A stretch of DNA of 64,000 bases, taken from contig NW_019091360.1 in the NCBI RefSeq assembly GCF_001949145.1, forward strand, positions 1,463,231 to 1,527,230, written 5' to 3'. The DNA is from Acanthaster planci (lineage: Eukaryota; Echinodermata; Asteroidea; Valvatida; Acanthasteridae). How positions within the stretch are numbered: the stretch's first letter is position 1; each line of letters starts with the position of its first letter. Of the stretch, positions 36,814 through 50,087 are shown one piece after another. The position numbers and the translations under genes are program-made. The notes under the pieces are model-generated. The model ran no database searches, was not told where the DNA came from, and saw nothing but the letters and a program-made list of their open reading frames with translations.

Positions 36814-39800
36814 ATGAGGACTTTGGATAGAAAAAAACCGAAGCTTAGCAAGAAAGAAGTGTTTCTTCCCGACTTAGGAGAGGTAAGTGTTTTACCGTCA
36901 TTTTACTGGAAAGGGCGCTGCCGGTCCGAAAAATCAGAGGATTTTTTTTTTGTAAATTTGACAAAATGATATCCATGCGTCTTAAAAATACATAATGTAT
37001 CAGTGCAAACCAAGTCGCAAGGCGGTTTCAGACGAAAATTTCACGTCAGCTGAAACTTGTTGCTAGGAGGGGCGATAAAATTTACCAGCGCCCTTATTTG
37101 CTGAACCTCACGATGACCCATTCACGGGGATGCAATGTTGTGATTTGAAAAGTTTACAGTTTCTGACACAGGGTACACAATAGCTCAATGGAATTGCCCC
37201 CCAATGGCAAGATGCGCTGTGAATATTTCATTTAATTTTAGTTTGGATCTCTGAAAGAGTTGTTGGTGAACGCCGACCCCAACTCCTTCTGTTGTTGGCT
37301 TTCAGGTGGCGTATGCCGTAGAACAAGACAGAGACATCTTCACACATGAGAAAGAAAACCCACGAAGGTAAATGACTGACTGAGCATAGGTGTTAACGTC
37401 CTTCGCAGACTAATTCAAATTTCGTGAGTAAATCCGAACCAAATCATAACATAAACCAAGCACACACTCAACCCAGTAATCACATATCTTAATTGGGTCA
37501 ATTCGATTGGAACGAGTGACCACCAATTTTGAGTGTTGGTGTCAAACACGGTTCTAGATCCAGTGGTGCAGTTAATGGTGGAAGGGGGACGTGTCTACCC
37601 CGCTTATGTTCGTGACCCTGGGGGTCTCCAGGGGCCCCTGCCTATACTTGAAATCTTGAAATGGACGCAGCTCATGCACAAGCCGAAGTTCATTATTCTT
37701 CCTGTGCGAAAAACACTGTCCATACGGCCCCCCTCGAACTTTCGTCCCACTTACGCCACGGTTTAAAACGAAATATTCTCCAAAATATATATTCTATGTA
37801 TTTGAAAGGCAAATGAAAAAAAAACTAAAAGTGCAAAATAAACTCGTTTTGAAAATCAAGGAAAAGCCTATTTTAATTTGTCTTTGGAGCACGTCTAAAG
37901 GTTTCAGATACGGTTGTACTGGTCCCTGATCTCTCCCACGAGGCACGTACCAAGAGAGAGAGAGAGAGGGGAAAAAAAACGCTCAATTGACTAAGGGGGG
38001 GTTGTCAGAGATAATTACAGGGGAGCTCCAATATGCTAGTCTCTCCCACTAATGACGGATAACCGGGGCCTCTGTGAGCTGTTCGACATTATCAGATCAA
38101 AAGAATATGCTTGTTGGCACATTAAACATGTGACCGCCAATATACATGCCCGATGCCGTGGCTTGTCGTTACCTCCTCTTTACACGGATTCCTTCCGTTC
38201 AAAGGGGTCACCTACTACATTTAAGTGGAACTTGCAAGTTGTTCTGGAAATTTTTGTTCTAAGAGAATTCAAAGGGGAACCCCAAAGAGTTTGCATTTGA
38301 TGGAAATGTGATGGTCTGGGTTTTGCGAATCATAGGTCGGTTCTCGAAACTAGTCCAGTTAGACGCTTCCTTTGTTTTAAAGGAAAACAAATGGAGGAAG
38401 CATTGAAACGTTTAGCATTATACCGAACATGTTTCATATATTTCCGTTGCAGACGAACTATCATCATAGAAAAGTTACATGGCTCGTTTGGCTTTGATCT
38501 ACAGGTAAGATTACATGAAATTCCTTTCTTTTTTTGCCTGCTAACTGTTGACTTCTGCTTACTTTTGAATAATTTATTGCGTGTATCAAATATACCAGCG
38601 CTCTGCCATTTCTCTTTTGAGAATACACATAGGCCTACATGTTTTATTCTAACTGTGTTCATGGTTTCTTTGTTGTTATTTTATGACAACACCCTAACAT
38701 TTTGACTGTGTTATTAGTAATGCTGTGAAAATTTCTGAGGTAGACACGTCGTGTCATCGTGTTTGATACATACTCGACAGCCGCAGTTTCCGTGCGCAAA
38801 TATCGCGTGAGGTTTTGCACTGCAATAACGTACAGAGAGCTTGTTTACAGAGCGTGTTTCCCCGTCTCTCGGGGTGAAAACCCGGGGGGGGGCACACTTG
38901 TTGATTTTCTTGGAGAGAAACCAAACACCCGTCTACAGCTTTGCACAGTCATGATTTTTCAACATGAAGGATACTTACTGCAGACGATCAGTTATGCAAA
39001 TGTAACAAGGCAAATCGGTTGTTTCCTTGCTCTAAATCCGTCACTTTGTAACGAGGACACCTGCCCCCCCCCACCGTACACACCCAGCCGTTTTCCCGAA
39101 TAACCAGAGTTACCGGTTTAAACAGAAGGGCTAGTAATTCACCAAAAGTGGGAAGTGGTAAACTTAGTGAACAAGTAAGTTGGAAATCAGCTCAGAGATT
39201 CCAGCTAACGATGTATTAGCCAAATCACTGTTCAACGATTGGTTTCAACAAAGCTAACAAGGTTTCAACTTGATTTTCGACAATAGAAACCTTTTGTTGG
39301 AATATTTCAAGTGCTTCACTGCTGTTTGTTATGTTTTCGTTTTCCGTACTTCCACATGCAGATTACAACACGTACACGTTGCCACGTCAATTAAAAAAAA
39401 GTCTGACTGATCCACCAGGAAACTGACATCAAAACGGGCAAACATTTGATTTCAATATCTCTGTTTCACAAGCACACTCGCCGTAACTGAGTCATTGTAT
39501 GGACGTATAAAATAAGGATATTTCCTCCACAGTCCTGGTGGTCAGTGACACAATTACACCCAAGTATTGCGTTTTCTCTCCAAGAAAACGTTGGGCAACG
39601 TGTGGATTATAAAACTTTAAGCGTTGTCGCCACCCGCGCGGCCTGCATTAAACTTTAGCCTTTTTTTGCGTTGGGGCATGGCGCCATCTCATTCTGCTAA
39701 GGTGTGTCATCTAATGAAATATCCGCCCCCTCCCACACTGTTTCCCCCCACCGTGGGCAACCACCTGAGCCACATGATATCCCCCAGTCTCCCATCGGCA

Positions 39801-41654
39801 GTACAGAAATAGTTCCAGCCGGTGACACGCTCAATTTCTTTCCCCCGTCGTCTGCAGACGTATGCCATACACCACCGCGGCAGTGACGAGGTTGAGGTCT
39901 GCACGTACGTGTGTGACGTGTTCAAGGACGGAGCGGCACACCTGGCGGGAATGAGAAAAGGTGAGATGCACCATGGGATAGGCGCACTGAAGGGCGCATG
40001 GGGAGTGGGGTACACGACCGAAGCTTCGTTGGAAAATCTGTAACTACCAGCTTTGGGACAATGTTACTGCAGTTGTTTAAGCAAATCGATTTTTACGTTT
40101 TATTCACTTACGGTCGAGCGTTGTATAACATGAATAGTGATAACTGTCAGTAGTTTTTTCAAGATGTATTTTTGTCAGTATTGTCAATAGTTTTAATTAT
40201 ATTGAGCCAAACAAACGCCAACTGTTTTATTTTAACATCCATTGCCCTTGGACGAAAACACTTTAACGGAAACACTTTTGAAAACCAAACTAATTATTGC
40301 TTGCATCTATCAAGTGGCCGGAAATACTTGTTTACGTATTTGCAAACACTTTTTCCTAAAGCGAATGGTACGAGCGGTGTAATGCTAACCGTATCAGTGT
40401 AAATAAACAAACAAAACAAAACGTGCATGGCACGGACATCCGCAGGCAGGAGAAGATAATTAGCAAAACAATTGATCGTTCCTAATATCACACCACGCGT
40501 AAACCACAACCTTAAATCGTTTCCGAGTCAAAAACATTTTACTTATTTTACCATAGCAACTTCCCCTCAGGCTTGCCGGATGAAAACCACAAAAAGTCAT
40601 AAAGATACCGGGCAATGGGCGCTGTAGAGTATATTTCACTTATCAGGGTCATTTCAATCGGCTGGAGTATAACGAAAGTCCAAACCGCAGCCATTTCGTT
40701 GCTTTGGCGACCCTCGGGCCGCAATGAATGTCTGTCACCGCCAGCGCATGGATTTCTATCTTTGGGGTTCAGTTTTTGTTTTGAAGTATTTGGATAAAAA
40801 TTTTTTTAAATCATTTGTGTGCTTCCACAGGTGATATTATTTTGTCAGTCAATGGCATCAACGTAGAGGGCGCTAAACACCACCAGATTGTAGAGCTCAT
40901 AAAGTTAACACCAAGCTCGTTACGGTAGGTTTATGTACAAAACATATACTCCATATTATCAAAGCGATTCATCAGATATACCCATGACATCAGAAAGTTT
41001 CACGCTGAATATCTCAAATATTTAGAAATCACGATAGGCATTAATTACGTCAAGGTGTCACGGGGTTTGTTTATTATAATTACAGATTGGTAGTGCTGTT
41101 CGAAGACTGTGTGCGCAAAGTCGAACTCACCAAGAAGCTCGTCAAATTAAAGGTAAGAATGGTAATGCGCACACTTTCACAAGTCCACAAGTAATTTTGA
41201 CGATTTTCGTGGCCAGGAATGTCTTAAAATTCACAATCTGCAAAACCGAAGTGTGTTACAACACCAAGAGCACTGAGACACTGATTCGCACATTGTAATG
41301 AGCGTGGTGTTCAGGTGACTCTTTAAGCTCTTGCGAAAAATGCCAATTTGTGTGTATTGTATTCTTTTTTTTTCATCTGCCCAGCGGACACTCTACGACA
41401 AGAAGCTAGCGTTCCGAGCCCTTCAGGCCCAGGAGAAGCGACTTCTTCTCGGCATGGACCGGTACGACCGAGGCCTTACCCCGTCCCACTCCCAGGACAG
41501 CGGCATCTGCTCGTCCTCTTCCTGCACGAACTCGTCCTTGCTGACTTGCAGCAGCAAGTCACACTCCATGAGCTCGCTCAGCTCGGGTGGCTTCTCTCTC
41601 TCCATGATTCCCGGCAACGAGAGCCTGGAGGAGATCTCCATATTGGACATCTGA
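36814..41654 (+). CDS. TAMALIN: Tamalin/CYTIP-type PDZ scaffold protein
   Basis: Seven coding exons: 36814-36882, 37306-37367, 38453-38504, 39858-39960, 40831-40924, 41086-41152 and 41385-41654. All have GT-AG introns and consistent phases, totalling 717 bp and 238 residues. The start is MRTLDRKKPKLSKKEVFLPD. A PDZ domain spans about residues 44-130: GSFGFDLQ takes the place of the GLGF-type carboxylate loop, followed by FKDGAAHLAGMRKGDIILSV and the helix KHHQIVELIK. A helical segment follows (KLKRTLYDKKLAFRALQAQE), then a Ser-rich tail ending SILDI. In vertebrates TAMALIN and CYTIP use the helical part to bind cytohesin/GRP1 ARF exchange factors and the PDZ domain to bind receptors. This may be the single pre-duplication homologue. 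The protein is shorter than the vertebrate members, which have around 360-395 residues. AATAAA at 42068-42073 is a candidate poly(A) signal. Confidence 0.86.
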
Positions 41655-42067
41655 GCAGACATGTCGCGGCGTCTGATTGGCAGAGAGTGACTGTTTCACG
41701 CAAGTCGCCGTAGAATGGATGCTTTGGCACACGGCCTGTGATTGGCGGAGACGGAGCCATCTCGCAACGATTTTTGGCTCAGCGCGTCTGATTGGACGAA
41801 GACCGTGCGCATAACAATTGAGAAAGCTGGTTCCCTGCGTGCGATTGGTGAGAAGTTCGTCGATGCTAAAACTGCATCACACCGTTTCTGACAAACTGCA
41901 CTGATAATAGAATGATCCTCAAGACAATGTAAAACTGCGCATGATCGCAAAAATTAGATATAGCTTGCAATTATGTCGTGGTGAAGTCCAAGGACAGAAT
42001 GTCCAACTTCGGTCCCCCAAACCCGGTACCTGTTTCTACCCTGAAAACGCAAATCTGAAAAGGCGGG

Positions 42068-42073
42068 AATAAA
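42068..42073 (+). terminator. Candidate poly(A) signal of the PDZ gene
   Basis: The first plus-strand AATAAA I found, about 414 bp after the stop codon at 41654. Confidence 0.4.
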
Positions 42074-44637
42074 TTCACAGTTGGCTATGCAAGGTGGGCA
42101 CTCCCGCTAGAAGCAAATTTATACGGGGGTATCAAACATAGCCAGACTTTGAAAAACAAAGCTGCAGTTAATTTAACCGTGCAATAAACACGACCAATAA
42201 AAATTTTATCTTGTCTGGGTTTCACAATGAGGAAAAGTCCCGTGCGAATACACCGGCTATATACGTCAAGGGCAATTATAGGGTCAAACATGCGCCGGGA
42301 ACATCAACTCAAGGAAGGAAGAGGGCTGACGTATTGCTTCTTTATTTCTGGGCTGAACTTCCTGAAAAAATTGTTGATCTGAGTGGAGCGGGACTTTCGA
42401 GAGGAATTGAAAGAGAAAAAGCTGCCAGCCGGTCACCAAATGCCCTTGGAGTATCCAGACAGATAATACGATCTAACTAGAACCAGTTATTATTAAACTT
42501 CAGTGGAAAGGGGTCGTGGTATCGCCGACCTTTTAAAATGCCACCGAAATGCTTGCTCTTAAGGTTATCGGAGGCAGGATTACACTTTCCTCCTTTCCCA
42601 GACGTTAAATAACTTTTTCCCCGAGAATAATGATCGGGGTCAGCTGAACTGTCTGTTTGATATTTTAAGTAATTCCTTGGTCACTTCGCTGTCATTAATG
42701 CTCTGATTCGATTCTTGTATTGCAGAGGTATGTTCCGTAAAAATTCACTTAATTTCAAAAGAGAACAGGGTATGATTGTAACAGGAGATCAGACGTGTTA
42801 CCTGGCACCAATCAAAGAATCTGTGCATTTTCCTGGGTAAGGTTTTAATACATGCACATGCCCTTGAACTATTGGGAACCAGACCTTCTTCAACAAGATT
42901 TAGGGCCACACGAAGTCTTTTGCTGCAGGCATATGCACGAACCAGAACGCCCGTTGGGACGAGAGAGGTTATAGTTTCTACACCCCTAAACAATATTTCA
43001 GTCCCGGCCCGATTTACTCTCTGAGTGATATCGATACCTAACACGTGACGCGCGACTCCAAGACTCAGTTTCGATCAATGAGGTCATCGTATCGGAAGCA
43101 AGCTGGGACCATTACAACAGAATCACGTGCCGTCTCGAAAACTAGCATATCGAACTGTTTCTTTGACACGAAGATCTGCGATTTCGCAATCGAATGTATT
43201 GGAAAATTCCTCAAACATCTTTTCCGGGTGTGCAACACCTGGCAGATTCTAAAACCACAAATGCACTGCAGCACATAATGTGATATGTCTCAGCAATCCA
43301 GGTTTCGAACTGTGAGTCGGTCGAAAAACCTATGTGCAATATTTACTGATCGTATTGCGATACTTGTTTTTCCTTCAGTTGTTTTGCAACCATACAGCTT
43401 CTGGTTACGATCTCTTACAGTTACAAGCAAACTAGAGCTTCGCAGCAAATCAGGAAAAAGCACGACCGTGATAGTCGTCTGAACACTGCGTAGAAAGCTC
43501 CAAAAAGATTATGCCAAAATAAACAAACACAAATGACTGCAAGGTGACACAAAACTCGGGCTCGATGGATCGAAAACAAGTATCGATTTGATTTGATGCA
43601 AGAACTTCAAAGTGTGTTAGAGAAAATTTACCTACTGAATAAAGCCAGCTCGTTATTCGATAATAATGTAAATATTTAACTTTAAATATGTTATTTAAAT
43701 TAAATGGAATGAAATAAAATATTAGATTAATAAATTCATTCTACCGATGTGCCACTTTGTACTGTTGTTAACATATTCGAAATTCACCAGTTAAATCTCC
43801 ATATTCAGTTCTCTTTCCAAGTTGCAATCCGCTCCTTCTGTTCCAAGCCAGAAAATAGACTCAAAACATTCAGAGCGGTCCAAATCATGATTTCATGCCG
43901 ACAAATTCTCGGCAATTGGAATATTTTGTAGTCCAAAGACTGGAGGATACAGATTGAATGGTGAAAACCAGCAAAACTATCAGCATGTATTTCTGGGAAA
44001 ATTTGTATAAAACGGAATCCTTCGAATGGCTCTCTTTTTGAAATGGAATGAATGCATCGATTTCAAAATGGCAATGGTTTCAAAACTTTTTTAGAGGGCG
44101 TGTTCCTCTCAGGATGGTAAATGTCAACAGTTACAGAACAGGTAACCTTCCAAAAAACGAAAGGAACATGAGAGTTGACTAAATAAGCTTAAATGTGATG
44201 TGTCCCTTAAATATCTGGGAAACTTGTATTTTGCCAAACATTTGAGGGCAAATTCACTTGTCACTATATTATCTATGGCAGCTTAAAAACCCAATTACAA
44301 CCATTAGCATTCCAGTCAGGTTCTTCACCCTAATCGAGACACTACACATTATTAAGCGAAGGCCGAGGCTAAACTTAAGACCTGATCTCACGCATGCCAG
44401 GGTTTTTTTTTCAACTTCCAGCTTCGTTCCATCGTCGGTTTCAGATTTTAGTTTCGTGGGTGTATGCTCGATCCGAGTCCTTCAAGCTAAATGCAGCTCT
44501 CTTTTCTGCAAGCGAGATATCAATTTTTAAAAAGTGGAACAAAGTTTAGATGTTTGAATCCGACTGCATGGGTTGAGACATAAAGCAAACAGATATTTGA
44601 CATTTGGGAAAGGACCCAGATCTGAGACTGAATCTGC

Positions 44638-44722
44638 CTTGACCAGAAGCACCCCCTCATTCATTCCAAAGAGCCATGTTGGCGGGGAGTGTTTATCTTG
44701 TTGGTGGCGACGCGACCGTAAC
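44638..44722. repeat. Dispersed ~85-bp repeat, copy 1
   Basis: CCAGAAGCACCCCCTCATTC ... GGCGGGGAGTGTTTATCTTG ... CGACCGTAAC aligns along its length with 54909-54993 (GCAGAAGCACTCCCTCATTG ... GTCGGGAGTGTTCATTTTGC ... TGACCATAAC). It has no coding content. Confidence 0.6.
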
Positions 44723-45869
44723 GTGTGCGTTTCACAGTCTTTGTGCAGACCAAATTTCTACTTGGGGTCCATTTGAAATATGAACATCAACAGCGCGCGA
44801 GAGGACATCAAAGCTACCTGCTCCGCTCTGGATATGAAACGGTGCATGGGTCACAAAAAACGGCCATATTGCAACAACAGAAAATACAGCATGTGTCGAT
44901 AAACCGTGCTCACAGTAAAAAATATGTTTATAAATGCATCGCCGACGTTCATCGTAGAGCAGCATTATTCTGGCCATGGACTGCGAACGCATTGTTCTGA
45001 TCCACTCCGTCCGTGACTCACATCGCGACACCCGAGGGACACACTGAGTCACTCCTGGAACCGTTGCAATAATAGGGTCAGAACGGGAGGGGGGAAACGG
45101 GTGTCGCGACAGGCGAAGGCATGCAAAGGCCACCTGACGCCGCCGAGATCTTCCGGGAGTAATTAAAAAGACGAGAAGGGAAAGTTATCCACAGGGCTAC
45201 AAGAAAAAAAATTATATGCATGCAGAAAGCAGAAGACCACATGGGTAATGTACACTGTACAATGTTGGGTGCGCGCGCAAGTGTAAACTGTGACTTTGAT
45301 TCAAGTTGGAGTCTTCCGGGAAATTGATCCAATGCACTTTTACCGTTTGATATTCGTCGTCTGTCGTACGGTTTCAACGGATGCCCAATCAAATTCAACC
45401 CAAGAACCCCGCACTGTTGTCGAAGGACGTTCGATGCTGTTTCGCTAACACCGACTGTCTTATCAAAGGAAAGCAAATTCGTCTTTTACACACAGTTTAA
45501 TAGTCAGTTTGTTCAATATTATTTTTTGCAAGACTTCATTGTGACATATGCATCCTCGCCAAAGGTCGTGAAAAATAGGATCGGCAGATGCGATTTGATT
45601 ATGTTTGGCATTAACTAAAGCTGAAAAATAAGCTTTGCATCAAAATATTTGTATTGTTTAAAGCCTTACAGTCTGGCTCTATAGACTTTAAAGGCGCCTT
45701 TCCATATGTAAGTTTTTTGGGTGCGTTGCGTACACGATGTGTTCATGCGTTTCACTTTCACAGACACAAAAATCTACTCCATCAACGTAACACACGTGTG
45801 CGTTGCGTTGTAGCACACGTGTACATTGCGTCCGGCCGTCAAGATCACCCTGGAAGGATTTTGACGGAT

Positions 45870-45900
45870 ATGGTTCGTAAGTGTGACGTCACTTCAGTTC
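45870..45900. promoter_or_regulatory. Palindromic CRE-like site in a CpG-rich patch
   Basis: GTGACGTCAC, containing the full CREB/ATF consensus TGACGTCA, sits in a stretch rich in GCGTGCGCG-type words. No adjacent gene start is recognised, so it may belong to a transposon and not to a promoter. Confidence 0.25.
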
Positions 45901-48204
45901 AAACCACGCCCACTGCGCATAGAATACCAGAAGTTTACGCGCAACTTGTCGGTGCATCCAATGGGAGCGTCTAATTCGCGGTGCGTGCGCGTGTACGAAG
46001 TCACGAACCAGACAGTGCAAACGAATGGAGTGCGTGCGCGTTGGTTCACGCACACTAATTAAGCGCGTGTCGTATTCACTTCGGTACCTGTCCACAAGCG
46101 TTTGTGCCGCCACAGTAAAGGCTTTAATTCTGGTTGTCTATTATGACACTTTATTTTTCAATCTTGACGAATTTCGTCGCGAACTGGCGTCATGATGTCA
46201 AATTCGCACTGGCTTTGGCGCCAAGCGCGAAGAAAGGTCTCAACCCACACGCGGCCGCACCGGTGCCCACACGCGGCTGCACCGGTGCCCGCGTGAGTGA
46301 AGGGAAGAAGTCTGAACAGGTGACGAGAGGCGCTTGTGACATGTGCGACACAAGGGGCCTGTACTTCGACCGACAGTGAGTAATTGATTAAACCTCCCCC
46401 CCCTTCTGTAGCGGAAATGGTTTGATTTTTCAAAGGAGCCGGGGGACAGTTAGAAAACACAAAGATACAGGGGGTCTGGGAAGGGTTCAGAAGAGGACAA
46501 GGGGTCATGACAACGCCTTGGGGAGGAGATTGGAGGAAACATTTAACCGCTTTTCTCTCGCTCTCGACTCCACTTCCAGCGAGTCTTACACTAGGATGTC
46601 CAACAAAAATTTAGCGAGCGAAGACTGTCCATTTCAACCACTTTTAGCCACATCTAGAGTATGCCCTATAGACACAATCAAGATTGAATCTAGGCCACTT
46701 TCTAGACTGATCACGAAACCAAATTGAAATTCAGTCACCGAATGCGCATTTCATCTTTTCAACTGATTCAAATAATATGCGGACAGCACTATGCTGCGAA
46801 ACATGCAGGGCAAAAACCCCTTTTACAGAAAAGTGGCATAAACTCAATTTTGAGTGCTTGTGTTCACTGGGGCTTATCTCCAGACCGCGAAAAGAAAACA
46901 AGGCGAATTAAAAAGTATCAAGCTAAAAGTGTTCACACTTTAAAACTATGTAAGTTAGTTATCCATGTTTGAAAGTGGACAACATTAACTTGAACCCCAC
47001 ACAAGGACTGCAAATCTCAAACTTATTTCCTTTGCAGTGACATCAGTGGCATGGGGGTAGGGTTGCAAAATCAATCAGCCCTTTCGGCATGGACGTCCTG
47101 CATGGATCACACCAATACTCGCTATTCGGGCAACGAGGATGTCACAATTTCCACTTGGCAAAGATAGGTTGTTCTCAATTTTCGTCTACCCTGCCTAGTT
47201 TGAGGTCTTTTTTGTAGTCTTTACAAATCACTCAAATTGAACTGATGTGACATTTCACCTTTCTTTTTAAATATTCCCTCGTCGCGTCAAGAAAATGATA
47301 ATATTCCTGCTATTTACAAACCAATACTTCACGTTTCAAATATCGAATTTGACAACTGTTTTAATGTAATCGTGTTAATTTTAAAACACTATTACTTTTA
47401 ATGTTATAATTTCCACGACTCCTGATGAGCACTACTTTGTCATGAAATTTGAGTAAGGAAGTGTATGGCATTGTGGGTAGGTTATGATCGATTCAGTGCT
47501 CATATACTCTAAACATTTTATGTATACTTGTTCTAGGTTAACCAGTTAACGAACACAGTATTCAATGAGAAGTGTTACAAAATCAGCCGTTCAACAGGCA
47601 ACAACGGTAGGGGGTGGTTACACACGAACTAATTCTGTGAAAATAATCTTGGAAATTCACACCGCCCTCTGTTGATCTGAACTAGGCTCTGGCAGTTGAG
47701 GCAGCACTACGTTTGAATGATTTCCATTTGCCGGGTTTAATACTGGACCTTGTTTTTAAGATCATACTTTCTGAATAAAAAAAATAGTCAAGAGACACTG
47801 TGTCCATGGTACTTTCATTTTTCTTCTCACGATGTTCCTTATTTCCTGGTCCCTGTTCAGAGGTCTATTCGATGATAAAAGGCACTTGACTTTAATATTC
47901 CCCGCTGACAAGAAACACTTCCCTTCCTGCGCAATACATGACAAGATTATGCTGCTTAGCCGCTGGTTCAGTGTGGTTTGTGATACAGCATTTTTCCCCT
48001 ATCTTTCCCTGAACATCGCAGTGACATCACTTTGCAGCTGCGATAAATGAGCCGAGGACACATGTTGTCAAGATCTACACTCTGAGCTGTACCAACTGGG
48101 CCTCTAGACTGTAATTTGTCAGGCGGTGTTTTTTCCCTGAAAGATGGCGTGTGTGTCAACTCTGGAGAACTGATGAGTTCCCTTCTAGTGAGCACCAACG
48201 TTCC

Positions 48205-48306
48205 GCTCGGGCCGCTCCGCTCGGGCCGCTCCGCTCGGGCCGCACCGCTCGGGCCGCTCCGCTCGGGCCGCACCGCTCGGGCCGCACCGCTCGGGCCGCT
48301 CCGCTC
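48205..48306. repeat. GC-rich minisatellite, 14-bp unit, seven copies
   Basis: Seven units of GCTCGGGCCGCTCC or GCTCGGGCCGCACC follow one another and end in a partial GCTC. Because 14 is not a multiple of three, each strand cycles through its frames without a stop. This makes Arg/Ala/Pro-rich open frames on both strands that are not genes. Confidence 0.95.
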
Positions 48307-48980
48307 AAGGCCTCCACCTTCCTACATGCCTCCCCAGAACTTAGAGAGGGAAACATGAGTTGATAGTCAACCTTTGCTGGGGTTTTAACTGTGACAGGGC
48401 CGGAGTTCCCCTCTCCGAAAAATATAGGCCCCCAAATGTCCCCATGGAAAATGTACCCCTCTTACACCACTGCCGGCATTCTTAAGGAGCCCTCAGACTA
48501 GAGCATGGTCTCAGCTCAAATCCAACCCCCCCCCCGCGACAAATTTACAGGGACATACAGTGGACTCACCTAAAACAAAGGTACAAGGAGCCAGCTCCGC
48601 CAATCAGCGAACACTGAAACTTGCAGGACATGCGCCTCTGAGGGGTGTTCCGATTCCAACCCTGACCGCACTTGAAGTCGACACGCCCCCTTGAACTCAC
48701 TGTAACCCCCACCAGATAGACTGGTGAGGTTGGCACACGCACACACACAGACAGACAGTAGCCTTGGAGGAGGGGGACAGAGGGGGTGGGGAGGAAATGA
48801 GGCTCGGGGGCTGGCAGACTGTCTGGGAAATGTGACAAACTGCCTCATTAGACCAAGGACAGGTCGAGTCAGAACAGGGCCAAAGAGGCGAGGCCTCAAG
48901 GGTCCGTGTCAGTGACAGCAACAAATTTCCTTTACTCATTGAATACTGTGATATTACCCAGGTCAAATATCTGTCAAATA

Positions 48981-49305
48981 AGGCTTTTGCAAGTTACATT
49001 TGAATAAAATCTGGTAAACTGTGTTCTTTAAATTCACGTGAACGTAACATTTTGAATTCTCCATACTAAAAACACTGTTGCTATACTGCATGATTCAGAG
49101 CAAGCTTTTGCTTAGTTACATAAGATACACAACAAGGGCATAAAGGTACCACTCCAGAGATGGTGGTCGCTATGCAAAAGCTTGCCCCGAAGCACCAGGT
49201 ATGGCAACAGTGTCTTTAGTCCGGAGAATTTAAATTGTTACATTTATGTGCTATCAGATAACACAGTGTACCAGATTTTATTCAAATTTAACTCGCAAAA
49301 GGCTT
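48981..49305. mobile_element. MITE family A, copy 3
   Basis: The best-preserved copy. The left end is AGGCTTTTGCAAGTTACA; the right end is the reverse complement of AAGCCTTTTGCGAGTTAAA. Each is followed by TTTGAATAAAATCTGG and an ACTGTGTT word. Confidence 0.85.
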
Positions 49306-50075
49306 GTTATCAAAGAATACCATATACATTTAGAAGACAACAAGAAAAAACAGGAAGATAAAGTAAATTGCATGTACCAATCTACAAAATGTAGATTTCA
49401 GTGACTTCTCACAAACCAATGTTTCCTGTCTGCATTGTCTTACTAAATTTGATACCTGAAAGATTGCTTGAGAAAACTGTAGACAAATAAAGATTTCGCT
49501 ATGAATATTTTTCTATCAGTATGTGCTGAATTTAAGGCACAAATTTCTCTTCATACAAAAAGTTGTCTGCAGTGTCGTATTGACGCAGTCATATATTTAC
49601 ACCCTAATTTCCCCAAACTTCCCAATTAAAGATGTTGACATCATTTCAGGTAAGAGCTCACTGAAATTTGGTGCCTTCCTTTGAAGGAAAATTTATGGTG
49701 CAGTAAAAAAGATTGTTTCCAATCCTATTAGCTGTTTAATTTTCCCGAGCTGTTCTTTTTTCATAGCTTTTCTTTTTAGGGATTAAATTTGTATCAAATC
49801 TGGACTTTTTATTTGGTTCTGACAAAATATGCAGCAACTAGGGCAAGTTTTAACTGGAAAACCTTCATGAAAACTCTTTTCAACACAAAAGTATCCACAA
49901 AGGGCTCTCAAAAATCTGTTTACCGTTGATAAACTTGCCATCTTAAAAAAAACCACTTCCTCCATTTTTCAAAACAAATCACGGACAAGAAACTGTTTCT
50001 TCTTTTACGTGGCATAATCTCATCACCGTCTAGCCCTCTACTCCCCTACCTTCATTCTCCAATCATCCCCCTTTT

Positions 50076-50081
50076 TTTATT
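50076..50081 (-). terminator. Candidate LIG4 poly(A) signal
   Basis: AATAAA on the minus strand begins within 10 bp of the LIG4 stop codon (TAG at 50088-50090). If used, the 3' untranslated region would be only a few tens of bases. Confidence 0.35.
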
Positions 50082-50087
50082 TTGTAT

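Larger units (their letters stand above)
42074..50075. other. 8-kb gene-free stretch
   Basis: No open segment here shows family resemblance plus splice support. Structures seen are a repeat block at 44638-44722 (relative at 54909-54993), a CpG-rich patch around 45730-46380 with a palindromic TGACGTCA, a 14-bp minisatellite (48205-48306) and MITE family A copy 3 (48981-49305). AT-rich filler occupies the rest. Confidence 0.5.

Noticed and set aside
45730-46400. CpG island promoter of an unseen gene
   Set aside because: CpG-rich with a CRE-like site, but no exon was found on either side. It could equally be a transposon, so only a low-confidence site is listed.
48116-48363. Arg/Ala/Pro-rich open frames on both strands
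   Set aside because: Generated by the 14-bp GC-rich minisatellite. No splice or start context.
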